From the NCBI GenBank assembly GCA_963848335.1, contig CAWKDD010000001.1:620001-684000 (forward strand): DNA of 64,000 nucleotides, read 5' to 3'. Made by a program: the position numbers and the translations under genes. The DNA is from Chersky-840 sp963848335 (GTDB taxonomy: Bacteria > Actinomycetota > Acidimicrobiia > Acidimicrobiales > UBA8190). Each line of letters starts with the position of its first letter. The stretch's first letter is position 1. Below, one piece after another: positions 56,032 to 64,000 of the stretch. The notes beneath the pieces were generated by a model. It was not told where the DNA came from and did not search any database. It saw nothing but the letters and a program-made list of their open reading frames with translations.

Positions 56032-57018
56032 TCAATTGGGCGGCGGCCCGGGAGGCACCTGGGTGAGCGAGGGCGTGAACAGCACCGGTCTTCCCGCCTC
56101 GCGCCGCTTCGACTCGCGCATCGCCGTCTCGGACTTCTCCACCAGTGCGACGGCATCGGTGTCGGATCCGCTCGACCAGGCCACGCCGATGCTCGCCCGT
56201 GACCCGATCCTGGCCTCTTTGAGCTGGACCTCGTGGCTCAGCGAGGCAGCGATCCGGACGGCGGTCCGCACGGCCTCGGCGGCGGTGACGACGCCGGGGC
56301 AGATCACGAGGAATTGGTCGCCTCCCATACGGCCCACGACGTCGTCCTCGCGCACCGCGTTGCGCAGCCTCCGGGCCACCACGCCCAGGAATTCGTCACC
56401 GGCGTCGTGGCCCCGGCCTTCGTTCAGCTCCCTGAAGTGGTCAAGGTCGACGAAGATCGCCGCCGGCCTGCTCCATTCGTCGGATGCCGCCAGCATGGCC
56501 TCGAGGGCCGCCAGCGTGGACTCGCGGTTGTGGCAACGGGTGAGCGTGTCGAAGGTGGCCCGCAGGTGCACCTCGTCGCGCCTGCTCCCGGGGTCGGTGC
56601 CGTCTGTCACGCACACGACCGCACCCGTCACCGTGCCGTCGGGGTCGGTGAGGGCGCGCATGCGGAACGTGCACAGGCGGACCTCGGCGTCCTCGGCCCA
56701 GGCAGGCCGCAGCGCCACGTCGACGTCACGGTCGGCTCCCTCGTGCAGCACGGCGTCGAGCGCCGACTCGGCAATGGGGCGGTCCCGGTCCAGGACCGTG
56801 GCCAACGGGTCGTCGGAGGTCGCCGCCCCGCCGGGGCCCAAGACCTCGTCGAGGTGTTCGCTGGCGTAGACGACGCGCCCGAGGGCGTCGAGCTCGAGCA
56901 CCCCGACCCCCATGGCCTCGGCCACGCGCCCGAGCACCTGCTTGCCGGCGCGCCGCCACGGTGGAGCGGCCTCGGACCCGCCCCTCGTCGCCGGGTCGAG
57001 CTGGCCGTCACCGTGCAC
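56032..57018 (-). CDS. PAS-GGDEF protein (GGDQF variant)
   Basis: 328 residues. PAS-like N-terminus EAMGVGVLELDALGRVVYAS, then FDTLTRCHNRESTLAALEAM, AAIFVDLDHFRELNEGRGHD, and the A-site VGRMGGDQFLVICPG. The usual GGDEF is GGDQF, which removes one metal-binding acidic residue; the inhibitory I-site REDD (RxxD five residues before GGDQF) is kept. It may be a weak diguanylate cyclase or a c-di-GMP receptor. GTG start, 160 bp from the divergent GGDEF-EAL gene, so the two probably share a control region. Confidence 0.85.
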   Translation of the reverse strand: MHGDGQLDPATRGGSEAAPPWRRAGKQVLGRVAEAMGVGVLELDALGRVVYASEHLDEVLGPGGAATSDDPLATVLDRDRPIAESALDAVLHEGADRDVDVALRPAWAEDAEVRLCTFRMRALTDPDGTVTGAVVCVTDGTDPGSRRDEVHLRATFDTLTRCHNRESTLAALEAMLAASDEWSRPAAIFVDLDHFRELNEGRGHDAGDEFLGVVARRLRNAVREDDVVGRMGGDQFLVICPGVVTAAEAVRTAVRIAASLSHEVQLKEARIGSRASIGVAWSSGSDTDAVALVEKSETAMRESKRREAGRPVLFTPSLTQVPPGPPPN

Positions 57019-57178
57019 ACAAGAGGTATCGACGCGTTCCCCCTTGCCGTTGAGGCGCCCTCCGGCCCCCGTCCCACCAGGCCCTCCGGAGAGGGTCCGG
57101 TAGGTCCCGGGGCGCGGGAGAACGTCCAGGTCCGGGGCTTGCAGTCAAGTTCGGGGCGAGATCCTCCGAAACCTCGCT

Positions 57179-59143
57179 GTGGTGCCGCCTGTCTCTCGAA
57201 CCCACTCGCTGGCGCGGCTGTTCCTCACCTACGCGGCCATCACCGCCGTGCCGGTGATCCTTCTGGGCGTGGCTCTGGCCTACAGCTACGGGAACGAAGC
57301 GCGCCAGAGCGGGGTCGCCGAAGGCCGTTCCGAGGCGCTGGTGGTGGCACAGACCGCCGTCGAACCGGTCCTCGACGGACGTCCCCTCGGCGAGGGGCTC
57401 AGCCCCGACGAGATGGCGGCCATGAACCTCCTGGTGAAGCGGGCCGTGCGTGATCACGACATCCTCCGGTTACGGCTCCAGGACGTGACGGGCCACGTCG
57501 TCTACTCCGACGACGGGTCGGGATTCTCCAAGACCGCCGACGACGAGGCTGTCGACGCCGCCCACGGGGAGGTGACCGCGGACCTGACCCATCTCAACGC
57601 CGACAGCGACGACGCCGGCCTGCCCCTCGGTCCCAAGGCCGTGGAGGTCTATCTCCCGCTCACCGCGGGGTCCCCCCAGCACGTGGTGGGGGTGTTCGAG
57701 GTGTACCTGCCCTACGCGCCCATCGCCGCCGACGTGGATGCCGGGCTCCGGACGCTGTACCGGGACCTGGCCGTCAGCCTGGGCGCCCTGTACATCGTGT
57801 TGTTCCTCATCTCGGTGTCGATGAGCCGTCGTCTGCGCCAGCAGGTCAGGGAGAACAAGTTCCTGGCCGAGCACGACGCGCTCACGGAGCTGCCCAACCG
57901 CTCGCTGTTCCATCAACGCGCCCGCGACGCCGTCGTGAACGCCGTTCGGGGGGACGGGCGCGCTGCCATCGCCATCGTGGACCTGGACCGGTTCAAGGAG
58001 GTCAACGACACCCTCGGCCATGACAGTGGCGACCAGCTCCTCACGCTGTTGGCACAGCGGCTCGCTGATCACATGCGGCCCCAGGACGCCGTGGCCCGCC
58101 TGGGCGGGGACGAGTTCGGCGTGATCCTCTCCGAGGTCGGAGACGCCGAAGAGGTGCTGCGCCGTCTGCGCGACATCATCGAACACGAGGTGGAGGTGAG
58201 CGGTCTCCCGCTGTCGGTGGAGTCGAGCATCGGCTACGTGATCGCCCCCGACGACGGGATCGACGTCGACCAGCTCCTCCAGCACGCCGAGGTGGCCATG
58301 TACGTGGCCAAGGCGCAGCACGTGGGCGTGGCTCGCTACGACGTGCACCACGACCACTACGACGCCGCCAATCTCGGGCTCATCTCGGACCTGCGACGTG
58401 CCATCGACGCCGGCGAGCTGGTCGTGCACTACCAGCCCAAGGCCACCCTCGAGGACGGGCGAGTGGAGGCGGTCGAGGCGCTGGTGCGCTGGCAGCACCC
58501 GACACTCGGACTGCTGTACCCGGACCGGTTCATCCCCCTGTGTGAGCAGACCGACCTGATCGACAGGCTCACGACCTGGGTCATGCGCACCGCCCTCACC
58601 GATTTCCGGGACCTCGGCGACGTGGCGGTTTCGGTCAACGTGTCGGCCCGGACCCTCGGACGGGGCGGGTTCGCCGAGCAGGTCATCGCCGTGCTCGAGG
58701 AACTCGAGGTCCCCTCCCGACGTCTCATCGTCGAGATCACCGAAACGGCACTGCTCACCGACCCGCCCCGGGCCGCCGCCGTCCTGGCCCAGCTCGACGC
58801 GGTGGGCGTGCGGGTGAGCCTGGACGACTTCGGCATCGGCCAGACGTCTCTGGGGTACCTGTCGTCGCTGCCGGTGCACGAGCTCAAGATCGACAAGAGC
58901 TTCGTCACGGACATGCTGGGGAACACGGCCCACGCCGCCATCGTGCGGTCCATCGTGGACCTGGGTCACAACCTCAATCTGCGGGTCGTGGCGGAGGGGG
59001 TGGAGACCGACGGGGTCTTCGCCACGCTGCGCGACGCCGGTTGCGACCTCGCCCAGGGGTACCTGCTGGCCCGGCCCATGCCCCTCGACCAGCTGCGGAC
59101 CTGGCTCCAGGGCGCGTCCCGGCCCACGACGCACGCGCTCTGA
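57179..59143 (+). CDS. membrane GGDEF-EAL c-di-GMP turnover protein
   Basis: 654 residues. Two transmembrane helices (LFLTYAAITAVPVILLGVAL near the N-terminus and SLGALYIVLFLISVSM at about 200-220) bracket an extracytoplasmic sensor (VVYSDDGSGFSKT). GGDEF: AIVDLDRFKEVNDTLGHDSG and ARLGGDEFGVILSE intact, with I-site RPQD. EAL: VHYQPKATLEDGRVEAVEAL, SVNVSARTLGRGGFAEQVI, VSLDDFGIGQTSLGYLSSLP, KIDKSFVTDML and VVAEGVETDGV, so the phosphodiesterase residues are present. Both makes and degrades c-di-GMP in principle. GTG 57179 or 57182. Confidence 0.93.
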   Translation: MVPPVSRTHSLARLFLTYAAITAVPVILLGVALAYSYGNEARQSGVAEGRSEALVVAQTAVEPVLDGRPLGEGLSPDEMAAMNLLVKRAVRDHDILRLRLQDVTGHVVYSDDGSGFSKTADDEAVDAAHGEVTADLTHLNADSDDAGLPLGPKAVEVYLPLTAGSPQHVVGVFEVYLPYAPIAADVDAGLRTLYRDLAVSLGALYIVLFLISVSMSRRLRQQVRENKFLAEHDALTELPNRSLFHQRARDAVVNAVRGDGRAAIAIVDLDRFKEVNDTLGHDSGDQLLTLLAQRLADHMRPQDAVARLGGDEFGVILSEVGDAEEVLRRLRDIIEHEVEVSGLPLSVESSIGYVIAPDDGIDVDQLLQHAEVAMYVAKAQHVGVARYDVHHDHYDAANLGLISDLRRAIDAGELVVHYQPKATLEDGRVEAVEALVRWQHPTLGLLYPDRFIPLCEQTDLIDRLTTWVMRTALTDFRDLGDVAVSVNVSARTLGRGGFAEQVIAVLEELEVPSRRLIVEITETALLTDPPRAAAVLAQLDAVGVRVSLDDFGIGQTSLGYLSSLPVHELKIDKSFVTDMLGNTAHAAIVRSIVDLGHNLNLRVVAEGVETDGVFATLRDAGCDLAQGYLLARPMPLDQLRTWLQGASRPTTHAL

Positions 59144-59200
59144 CCCGGCCTGCCATCCTGGGCGGGGCGGCCGACGGGCGCCCCGACGAGGAGGTGTGCC

Positions 59201-60232
59201 GTGCCGTTGCCGTGGGCTGGAGCGCTGGCAGGGAGGATCGACGAGCACGTCGTCACGTCGGCCGCGCTGGCCGGGAACCCCCTGGACGATCCGGTGCAGC
59301 GGCCCCTGTGGGTGTACGTGCCGCCCGGCTACGACGAGGACGACCGGCCCCTGCCGTCGATCTACGTGATCCAGGGCTACACGGGGTTCCTGACCATGTG
59401 GGGCAACCAGGAGGCCTATCGCCGGCCCTTCCCCGAGACCGCTGACGCGCTGTTCGCCTCGGGCCAGGCGCCTCCGTGCATCGTGGTATGGGTGGACGCC
59501 TGGACCGCCTACGGCGGCTCCCAATTCGTCGATTCCCCGGGCACGGGCCGGTACCACACCTATCTGTGCGAGGACGTGGTGCCGTTCGTCGACGGGCGCT
59601 ACCGCACTCTCGACTCCGCCGCCCATCGCGGCATCCAGGGGAAGTCCAGTGGCGGCTTCGGGGCCATGATCACGCCTATGTTGCGCCCCGACCTCTTCGG
59701 CGGGCTCGCCACGCACGCCGGGGACGCCCTCTACGAGTGCTGCTACATCCCCGAATTCCCCAAGGTGGTGCGGGCGCTTCGCGAATGGGGCGGCGACATC
59801 GGCGCCTGGTGGGACGATTTCGGGAGCAGGACGGCGTTCACCCGCTCCGAGGACCATCTGCTCCTCATGATCCTCGGGGTCTCGGCGTGCTTCTCCGCCG
59901 ACGACGACGGACGTCCCGTGCTGCCTTTCGACCCTGCCACCGGGCGGCTGCGCGACGAGGTGTGGGAGCGCTGGTTGGCGTGGGACCCGGTGCGGATGGT
60001 CCCGGACCACGCCGAGGCGTTGCGGTCTCTGAGGGCGGTGTGGATCGACGGAGGGACCCGTGACGAGTGGTACCTCGACCTCGGAGCGGTCGCCTTCCGG
60101 GACGCGCTGGCGGAGATCGGCGTGACCGACGTGCACTTCGAGCTGTTCGACGCCACCCACGGTGGGATCGGCTGGCGCTACCCGCTCTCGCTCGCCTACC
60201 TGGCCGAGCGCCTCTCTCCGGTCACGAGCTGA
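59201..60232 (+). CDS. putative esterase (PF00756-type alpha/beta hydrolase)
   Basis: 343 residues: VVTSAALAGNPLDDPVQRPL, YVPPGYDEDDRPLPSIYVIQ, YLCEDVVPFVDGRYRTLDSA, nucleophile IQGKSSGGFGAM (GxSxG), and TDVHFELFDATHGGIGWRYP with the triad histidine. This is the esterase-D/enterochelin-esterase family. GTG 59201 has SD gaggag about 8 nt upstream. The stop lies 11 nt inside the convergent gene at 60222. Substrate unknown; intact. Confidence 0.88.
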   Translation: MPLPWAGALAGRIDEHVVTSAALAGNPLDDPVQRPLWVYVPPGYDEDDRPLPSIYVIQGYTGFLTMWGNQEAYRRPFPETADALFASGQAPPCIVVWVDAWTAYGGSQFVDSPGTGRYHTYLCEDVVPFVDGRYRTLDSAAHRGIQGKSSGGFGAMITPMLRPDLFGGLATHAGDALYECCYIPEFPKVVRALREWGGDIGAWWDDFGSRTAFTRSEDHLLLMILGVSACFSADDDGRPVLPFDPATGRLRDEVWERWLAWDPVRMVPDHAEALRSLRAVWIDGGTRDEWYLDLGAVAFRDALAEIGVTDVHFELFDATHGGIGWRYPLSLAYLAERLSPVTS

Positions 60233-60869
60233 AGATCTGCTCCACCAGGTTGGCCACCAGCCCGCCCACCAGGGCGTCGCACAGATCCCCGGCGATCGTC
60301 GTCCCGACGTGCTCGCTCACCTCGCCACTGCGTCTCGAGGGGCCCACGGCCAGTTTGATGCGGACGAAGTCGCACCCCTCGGTGGCCGTGAGGGTCAGCT
60401 TGCCCGGACCCCGTTCGCCGAACCGGGCGATCCACAACGTGAGGTCGAAGCTGCGCGGCACGCGCGCCGGCGCGTCGCGCAGCGTCTCGGTCACCTGTGC
60501 CTCGAGGCCCCATTCCCCGAGCATCTCGGCGCTGGTCTCGAGGACGGGACGGAGCTCCTCGTGGCACAAGGCGCGCACGGCGTCGAACGACTCCTGGGAC
60601 TGGGCCCGCTCGGCGTCCTGGGAGGACTGGCGGGCGGCGTCCCCCGAGAGACCCGACGACACCACGAGGTCGATGCGGGCCTGCCACAACTGGTCGCCGG
60701 CGCCCAGCCCGGCAAAGACGCTGTCCGAGGCGCGCCTGGTGTCGGACCCGTTGCCCGAGGCCCGGAATCCGTGGCCGCCGGAGAAATTGGCGGGGTCCGC
60801 CGTCTGCCACAGACGTTCGTGGCGCGTCTGGTTGGCTATGACGTGCCTGTGGTCGTCGACGATGGACAT
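60222..60869 (-). CDS. conserved hypothetical protein
   Basis: 215 residues, no signal peptide. MSIVDDHRHVIANQTRHERL, WQARIDLVVSSGLSGDAARQ, then a C-terminal strand-rich half with VPRSFDLTLWIARFGERGPG, KLTLTATEGCDFVRIKLAVG and ALVGGLVANLVEQIFSS. I do not recognise the fold. ATG 60869 is preferred to 60926, which adds an Ala/Gly-rich leader without homology. The 3' end overlaps the esterase gene by 11 nt. Confidence 0.55.
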   Translation of the reverse strand: MSIVDDHRHVIANQTRHERLWQTADPANFSGGHGFRASGNGSDTRRASDSVFAGLGAGDQLWQARIDLVVSSGLSGDAARQSSQDAERAQSQESFDAVRALCHEELRPVLETSAEMLGEWGLEAQVTETLRDAPARVPRSFDLTLWIARFGERGPGKLTLTATEGCDFVRIKLAVGPSRRSGEVSEHVGTTIAGDLCDALVGGLVANLVEQIFSS

Positions 60870-61000
60870 GGGCCCCCCGGCGCAAGAAGCGGCCGCCCCT
60901 TGTCCGGCCGCCTTCGTGGCTTTCACCCTGGCAGGCCCCGCTCACCGGAGCCTCTATCCCACCTCAACAATCGGTCAACCGGGATGCCGTCCCGGGACGC

Positions 61001-61975
61001 TCAGGCCTGGCAGGTGAGGGGCCGTCCCCCGTTGAACGCCACCATCTCGGCGAGGGCGGTGGCGACGTCGATGGGGTCGCCGGGCCGGGCCCCGTCGCAC
61101 TCGGCGAAGGCCCGGTGCAGGTTGCCGACCAGGCGCTCGGGATGGCTGAAGCCGGCGAAGGGGCCGAGGTCCACCTGGCGGGCGGTTTCGAGGGGGGTCA
61201 GCCCCGACCTCTTGGCCTCGGCGGCGATTTCTTGGAGGAACCGGAGGTATTCCCCGACCATGTCGACGACCTCGGGCCCGCACACCTCTCCGTGCCCCGG
61301 GACGACCACGGCGGGTTCGAGCTCCATGAGGCAGTCGAGTGCCACGAGGGACCCGGCCACCGACCCCATGAGGACGAAGGGCGTGCCCCCGTTGAACACG
61401 AGGTCACCGGTGAACACGGTCCGGTGCTCGGGGATCCACGCCACCACGTCGTTGGTGGTGTGGGCGGCCGTGCCGAAGTGGTGGAGCTCGACGAGCAGGT
61501 CGTCGACGTGCAGGTCGAGGCGGTGCTCGAAGGTGACGAAGGGCGGGGCCGGTACGAGCTCACCCCACTCCACGTGCTCCCACAGCCCGTCGGGACGGAG
61601 GATGCCCATGGTCTCGATGGCCTCCCGACACAGGCGGTGTCCGATGATGGTGGCATCGGGCAGCAGGCAGTTGCCGTTGGTGTGGTCCCCGTGTTGATGG
61701 GTGTTCACGAGCATGCGCGCCCCGGGTCGGTCGTCTGCGGGTCGGCCGTCTCGGCGCTGGAGCTCGGCGAGCACATCGAGAAAGGCACGCGTCCGTCGCT
61801 CGGTGGCACAGCTGTCGATGCACAGGACGCTGTGCTCGCCCAGGACGATGCCGGTGTTGTTGATCCACCAACCGCCGTCGGGCTGGATATAGGCGTAGAC
61901 GCCCTCGGCCACCTGCTCGGCCCGGGGCGGCGGGAGCTCGTCGGCGCCCGGGTGGTCGTGGTCCGTCGATGTCAC
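61001..61975 (-). CDS. metallo-beta-lactamase fold hydrolase
   Basis: 324 residues, intact. VAEGVYAYIQPDGGWWINNT, LVNTHQHGDHTNGNCLLPDA (HxHxDH), ELHHFGTAAHTTNDVVAWI (third His), FTGDLVFNGGTPFVLMGSVA (Asp) and VVVPGHGEVCGPEVVDMVGE (fourth His): the complete binuclear metal site. The long C-terminal helix after VPGHGE matches cyclase-type MBL enzymes of polyketide or quinoprotein-adjacent families; substrate unknown. ATG 61975 overlaps the stop of the HDAC-like gene, so the two are translationally coupled. Confidence 0.88.
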   Translation of the reverse strand: MTSTDHDHPGADELPPPRAEQVAEGVYAYIQPDGGWWINNTGIVLGEHSVLCIDSCATERRTRAFLDVLAELQRRDGRPADDRPGARMLVNTHQHGDHTNGNCLLPDATIIGHRLCREAIETMGILRPDGLWEHVEWGELVPAPPFVTFEHRLDLHVDDLLVELHHFGTAAHTTNDVVAWIPEHRTVFTGDLVFNGGTPFVLMGSVAGSLVALDCLMELEPAVVVPGHGEVCGPEVVDMVGEYLRFLQEIAAEAKRSGLTPLETARQVDLGPFAGFSHPERLVGNLHRAFAECDGARPGDPIDVATALAEMVAFNGGRPLTCQA

Positions 61976-63006
61976 GGTGCGCTGCTCACGAGTCCGGTGC
62001 CTTCGCCCTCGAGGTGGGCCCGCCGGGCCGTCTCGACGGCCTCGTCCCCGGGCCCCCCGCTCGACGCCTGTTCGGGACGGAACTCCACGTCGAGCACCGC
62101 CGCGAGGCTGGCGCCCACCGAGAGACGCAGGGCATCGAGGTCGTAACCGCCCTCGAGGAGGAGGGCGAGTCGGCCCGGCCCGGGCGCGAACGCCTTCACG
62201 CGCCCGGCGATGTCGGCGAAGTCACCGGCGGTCAGGTGCAGACCCGCCATGGGGTCCGACCGGTGTGCGTCGTACCCCGCCGATGCCAACACCCACGTCG
62301 GGGCGAAGCGGTCGACGATGGGTGCGACGACCTCGTCGAGCGCGGCGAGGAGCACGTTCCCCGTGGCGCGCGGGGGCAGGGGGATGTTGACGGTGAGACC
62401 GGGAGCGGCCGGCCCGCCGGTCTCGGTGACGCGGCCCGTTCCCGGGTACAGCGGCCACTGGTGCGTGGACACGTAGAGCACCCGGGGGTCGTCCCAGAAG
62501 ATCGCCTGCGTCCCGTTGCCGTGATGGACGTCCCAGTCGACGATCAGCACGCGTTCGCCCCGGGCGGCGAGCGAGGCGGCCGCCACGGCCACGTTGTTCA
62601 GGAGGCAGAAACCCATCGGCTCCGCCGCCAGCGCGTGGTGCCCCGGGGGCCGGGCCGCCACGAAGGCGACCTCCCCGTCGCCCCGGGCCAGCGCGTCGAC
62701 CACTTGGAGCGCGGCGCCCGCCGCCAACAAGGCGGTGTCCCACGATCCGGGCCCTGCCATGGTGTCGGGATCGATCGCCCCTCCGCCGGCCTCGCAGAAG
62801 GCGCGCAGGGCCTCGAGGTACGACACGGGGTGGACGAGGGTCAGCTCTTCTTGCGTGGCCCGGCGCGGCTCGAGAGCGATGACGGCGTCGCGCAGCCCGG
62901 CGGCGTCGATCCCGTTCAGAGCGGCCTGTACCCGGGCCGGACGTTCGGGGTGGTGGGGCCCCACCTCGTGATGGTCGAGCGTGGGTGAGGCGGCCAGCAG
63001 GAGCAC
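61972..63006 (-). CDS. histone deacetylase family protein (AcuC/APAH-like)
   Basis: 344 residues, intact. ASPTLDHHEVGPHHPERPAR, VAARPPGHHALAAEPMGFCL (catalytic His pair), VLIVDWDVHHGNGTQAIFWD (zinc Asp and His), YDAHRSDPMAGLHL (zinc Asp) and LLLEGGYDLDALRLSVG. A zinc amidohydrolase; bacterial members deacetylate acyl-lysines (for example acetyl-CoA synthetase) or polyamines. GTG 63006 has TACAGT 6 nt upstream. Stop overlaps the MBL start. Confidence 0.92.
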   Translation of the reverse strand: MLLLAASPTLDHHEVGPHHPERPARVQAALNGIDAAGLRDAVIALEPRRATQEELTLVHPVSYLEALRAFCEAGGGAIDPDTMAGPGSWDTALLAAGAALQVVDALARGDGEVAFVAARPPGHHALAAEPMGFCLLNNVAVAAASLAARGERVLIVDWDVHHGNGTQAIFWDDPRVLYVSTHQWPLYPGTGRVTETGGPAAPGLTVNIPLPPRATGNVLLAALDEVVAPIVDRFAPTWVLASAGYDAHRSDPMAGLHLTAGDFADIAGRVKAFAPGPGRLALLLEGGYDLDALRLSVGASLAAVLDVEFRPEQASSGGPGDEAVETARRAHLEGEGTGLVSSAP

Positions 63007-63012
63007 GGCTTC

Positions 63013-63018
63013 ACTGTA
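63013..63018 (-). promoter_or_regulatory. -10 hexamer TACAGT of the HDAC-like operon
   Basis: TANNNT on the minus strand ending 6 nt before GTG 63006; leaderless promoter candidate for the HDAC-MBL pair. Confidence 0.5.
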
Positions 63019-63116
63019 CGGCGATCAGCACCGCCCCGAGGTCAGGACGGCTTCGCGGTCAGCACCGCTTCGCGGCCAGGGCCGCTCCGGGGTCAGGGGT
63101 CGGTCGTGGGACGGGT

Positions 63117-63962
63117 TCAGGCGCCGCAGCGTCGGCAAGCCCGGGGTCGGCCCGCGCCGCGTGTCGTGCTCCACGTGTCGAGCGCGTCCGCACTCGGGCC
63201 GCACACCCTGACCGCGCCGGCGGTGAGGGCGTCGGCTCCGTGGCGTGGTGCCAGCGCCGCGCAACCGACACGGTGCAGCGTGGGTGCCTTGACCCGCGCC
63301 AACCGGGGCTGGTTCAAGACGTATCCCTCGGGATGGCTCTCCACCCAGGCCAGATAGCCGGGATCGTCGTCGCAGAACTCGTGGCACAGCGGCGTGACCC
63401 GCGCGCTTTCCCGTGAGGGACCGGGGACGGGCTCGAGTACCCGGCGCGCCCCGTTTGACGGATGGGCATCTGCCGGGGAACGGGCGCCGTGCGCCGTAGA
63501 ACCGGGCCGGTTGGGGGCGCCGGGCCCGGTCCGGGACCGGCGCACGATCACCGGAGGCTTGGGCAGCGGCTCGGCCGAGGGCATGGGTCGCAGGTCGCGG
63601 ATCGTCGTGGAGGTCGTCGTGTGCTTCGAGGCGCGCTCGGAGACACGTGAAGGTGACGGACGCTCCGACAGCTGCATCGAAGGCTGCAACGACGGCCGCT
63701 TCGAAGGCTGTATCGAGGGATCATCCGAAATGTGTCTCGTCGAACGCGCCGACGGGTGTCGCGCCCGGGCCTCGCCCTCGTTCGTGGAGACCAGCCGGAC
63801 GTGGGTCTCGGCCGCCGCCATCGGGACGAGGTGTCCCATGGTGGCGGGGATGGGGCGCAGCACCGGAGGGCGCGGCGCGACATGACCGGCGGTGCCCGCA
63901 GACGTCGTAGCGTCGGCCGCCGAGACAACGACTGTGACGTGGGTCTGTCGCGCCGCCTTCAA
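63117..63962 (-). CDS. hypothetical protein with Ser/Pro repeats and a Cys-rich C-terminal domain
   Basis: 281 residues from the TTG at 63962; an in-frame ATG at 63839 is another option. The middle is low complexity with SIQPSKRPSLQPSMQLSERP-type repeats and a Pro/Arg-rich linker. The last 85 residues form a conserved-looking module: YLAWVESHPEGYVLNQPRLA, LHRVGCAAL, VRVCGPSADALDTW and a terminal RACRRCGA. This H-C, C, CxxC pattern occurs at the ends of varied actinobacterial proteins and may bind zinc. Function unknown. Confidence 0.55.
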   Translation of the reverse strand: MKAARQTHVTVVVSAADATTSAGTAGHVAPRPPVLRPIPATMGHLVPMAAAETHVRLVSTNEGEARARHPSARSTRHISDDPSIQPSKRPSLQPSMQLSERPSPSRVSERASKHTTTSTTIRDLRPMPSAEPLPKPPVIVRRSRTGPGAPNRPGSTAHGARSPADAHPSNGARRVLEPVPGPSRESARVTPLCHEFCDDDPGYLAWVESHPEGYVLNQPRLARVKAPTLHRVGCAALAPRHGADALTAGAVRVCGPSADALDTWSTTRGAGRPRACRRCGA

Positions 63963-64000
63963 GCGGGGGTCGGACCGGTGGTCCTTGGCGGAGCTCGTGG

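Noticed and set aside
57470..60160. Minus-strand 896-codon frame opposite the GGDEF-EAL and esterase genes
   Set aside because: Spans two real genes on the other strand and has no recognisable domain.

Overview
The window is about 70% GC, starts many genes at GTG or TTG, and carries a mycothiol-dependent formaldehyde dehydrogenase, three luciferase-like (F420/flavin type) oxidoreductases, a DUF222/HNH (13E12-type) gene and class III cyclases fused to AAA/TPR modules. Together these point to an actinomycete (Actinomycetota). Acidimicrobiia or a relative is my best guess, but that is inference. I see 59 protein-coding loci, no rRNA, no tRNA, no CRISPR array and no insertion sequence. About a third of the loci are broken by one or more single-base frameshifts that fall inside otherwise well-conserved domains. 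The breaks are densest at about 24.2-33.1 kb, 51.6-52.2 kb and in the 4.9-8.6 kb stretch. Raw-read indel error is the simplest explanation, so broken loci are annotated by their full conserved extent.

Layout. 0.2-6.4 kb: cydABDC, a complete cytochrome bd oxidase operon with its ABC assembly exporter. 6.4-9.4 kb: DNA 3-methyladenine glycosylase I, a tiny acidic protein, two convergent LLM oxidoreductases and a PilZ protein. 9.7-11.5 kb: the mycothiol formaldehyde-detoxification pair (S-hydroxymethyl-mycothiol dehydrogenase and a metallo-beta-lactamase hydrolase). 11.6-15.2 kb: a Rieske oxygenase, a small alpha/beta hydrolase and an HtrA-type protease with a proline-rich N-terminus. 15.3-17.6 kb: a DUF4331 protein with two small partners. 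17.8-21.4 kb: a CADD-like redox enzyme, two lipoproteins, a coiled-coil protein and an NTF2-like protein. 21.5-23.3 kb: an ECF sigma factor translationally coupled to a single-pass membrane protein whose outer part looks like the SecD P1 head domain. 23.4-26.7 kb: an SDR, a broken adenylate cyclase and a broken HNH protein. 26.9-33.1 kb: a six-gene, overlapping operon (MFS exporter, LLM oxidoreductase, hydrolase, SDR, VOC, MetE-like transferase). 33.2-38.2 kb: aldo/keto reductase, carboxymuconolactone decarboxylase-like protein and a 1105-residue cyclase-AAA-TPR regulator. 38.4-42.4 kb: GH26-like glycosidase, ABM protein, DsbA/FrnE, P-loop kinase, SDR. 42.5-50.6 kb: an apparent catabolic cluster (KstD-like flavoprotein, Rieske oxygenase, acyl-CoA ligase, berberine-bridge-type oxidase, D-aminoacylase-like amidohydrolase). 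50.6-53.8 kb: ferritin-like protein, 2-oxoacid dehydrogenase E1 alpha and beta, a free lipoyl domain and an ABM protein. 54.1-56 kb: asparagine synthase. 56-59.1 kb: a divergent pair of c-di-GMP enzymes. 59.2-64 kb: esterase, two hypotheticals, and a metallo-hydrolase coupled to a histone-deacetylase-family enzyme.

Recurrent themes. (1) Twelve genes have a -10-like hexamer (eleven TANNNT, one GATAAT) ending 6-8 nt before the start codon, the signature of leaderless transcription, and this fixes several starts. (2) Short tandem repeats are unusually common, in-frame inside proteins (periods 6, 9, 18, 21, 30 bp) or lying across stop codons at gene ends. (3) c-di-GMP signalling appears at both ends (PilZ at 9.1 kb, GGDEF and GGDEF-EAL at 56-59 kb). 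The most interesting candidate for an undescribed system is the sigma factor / orphan SecD-head pair.
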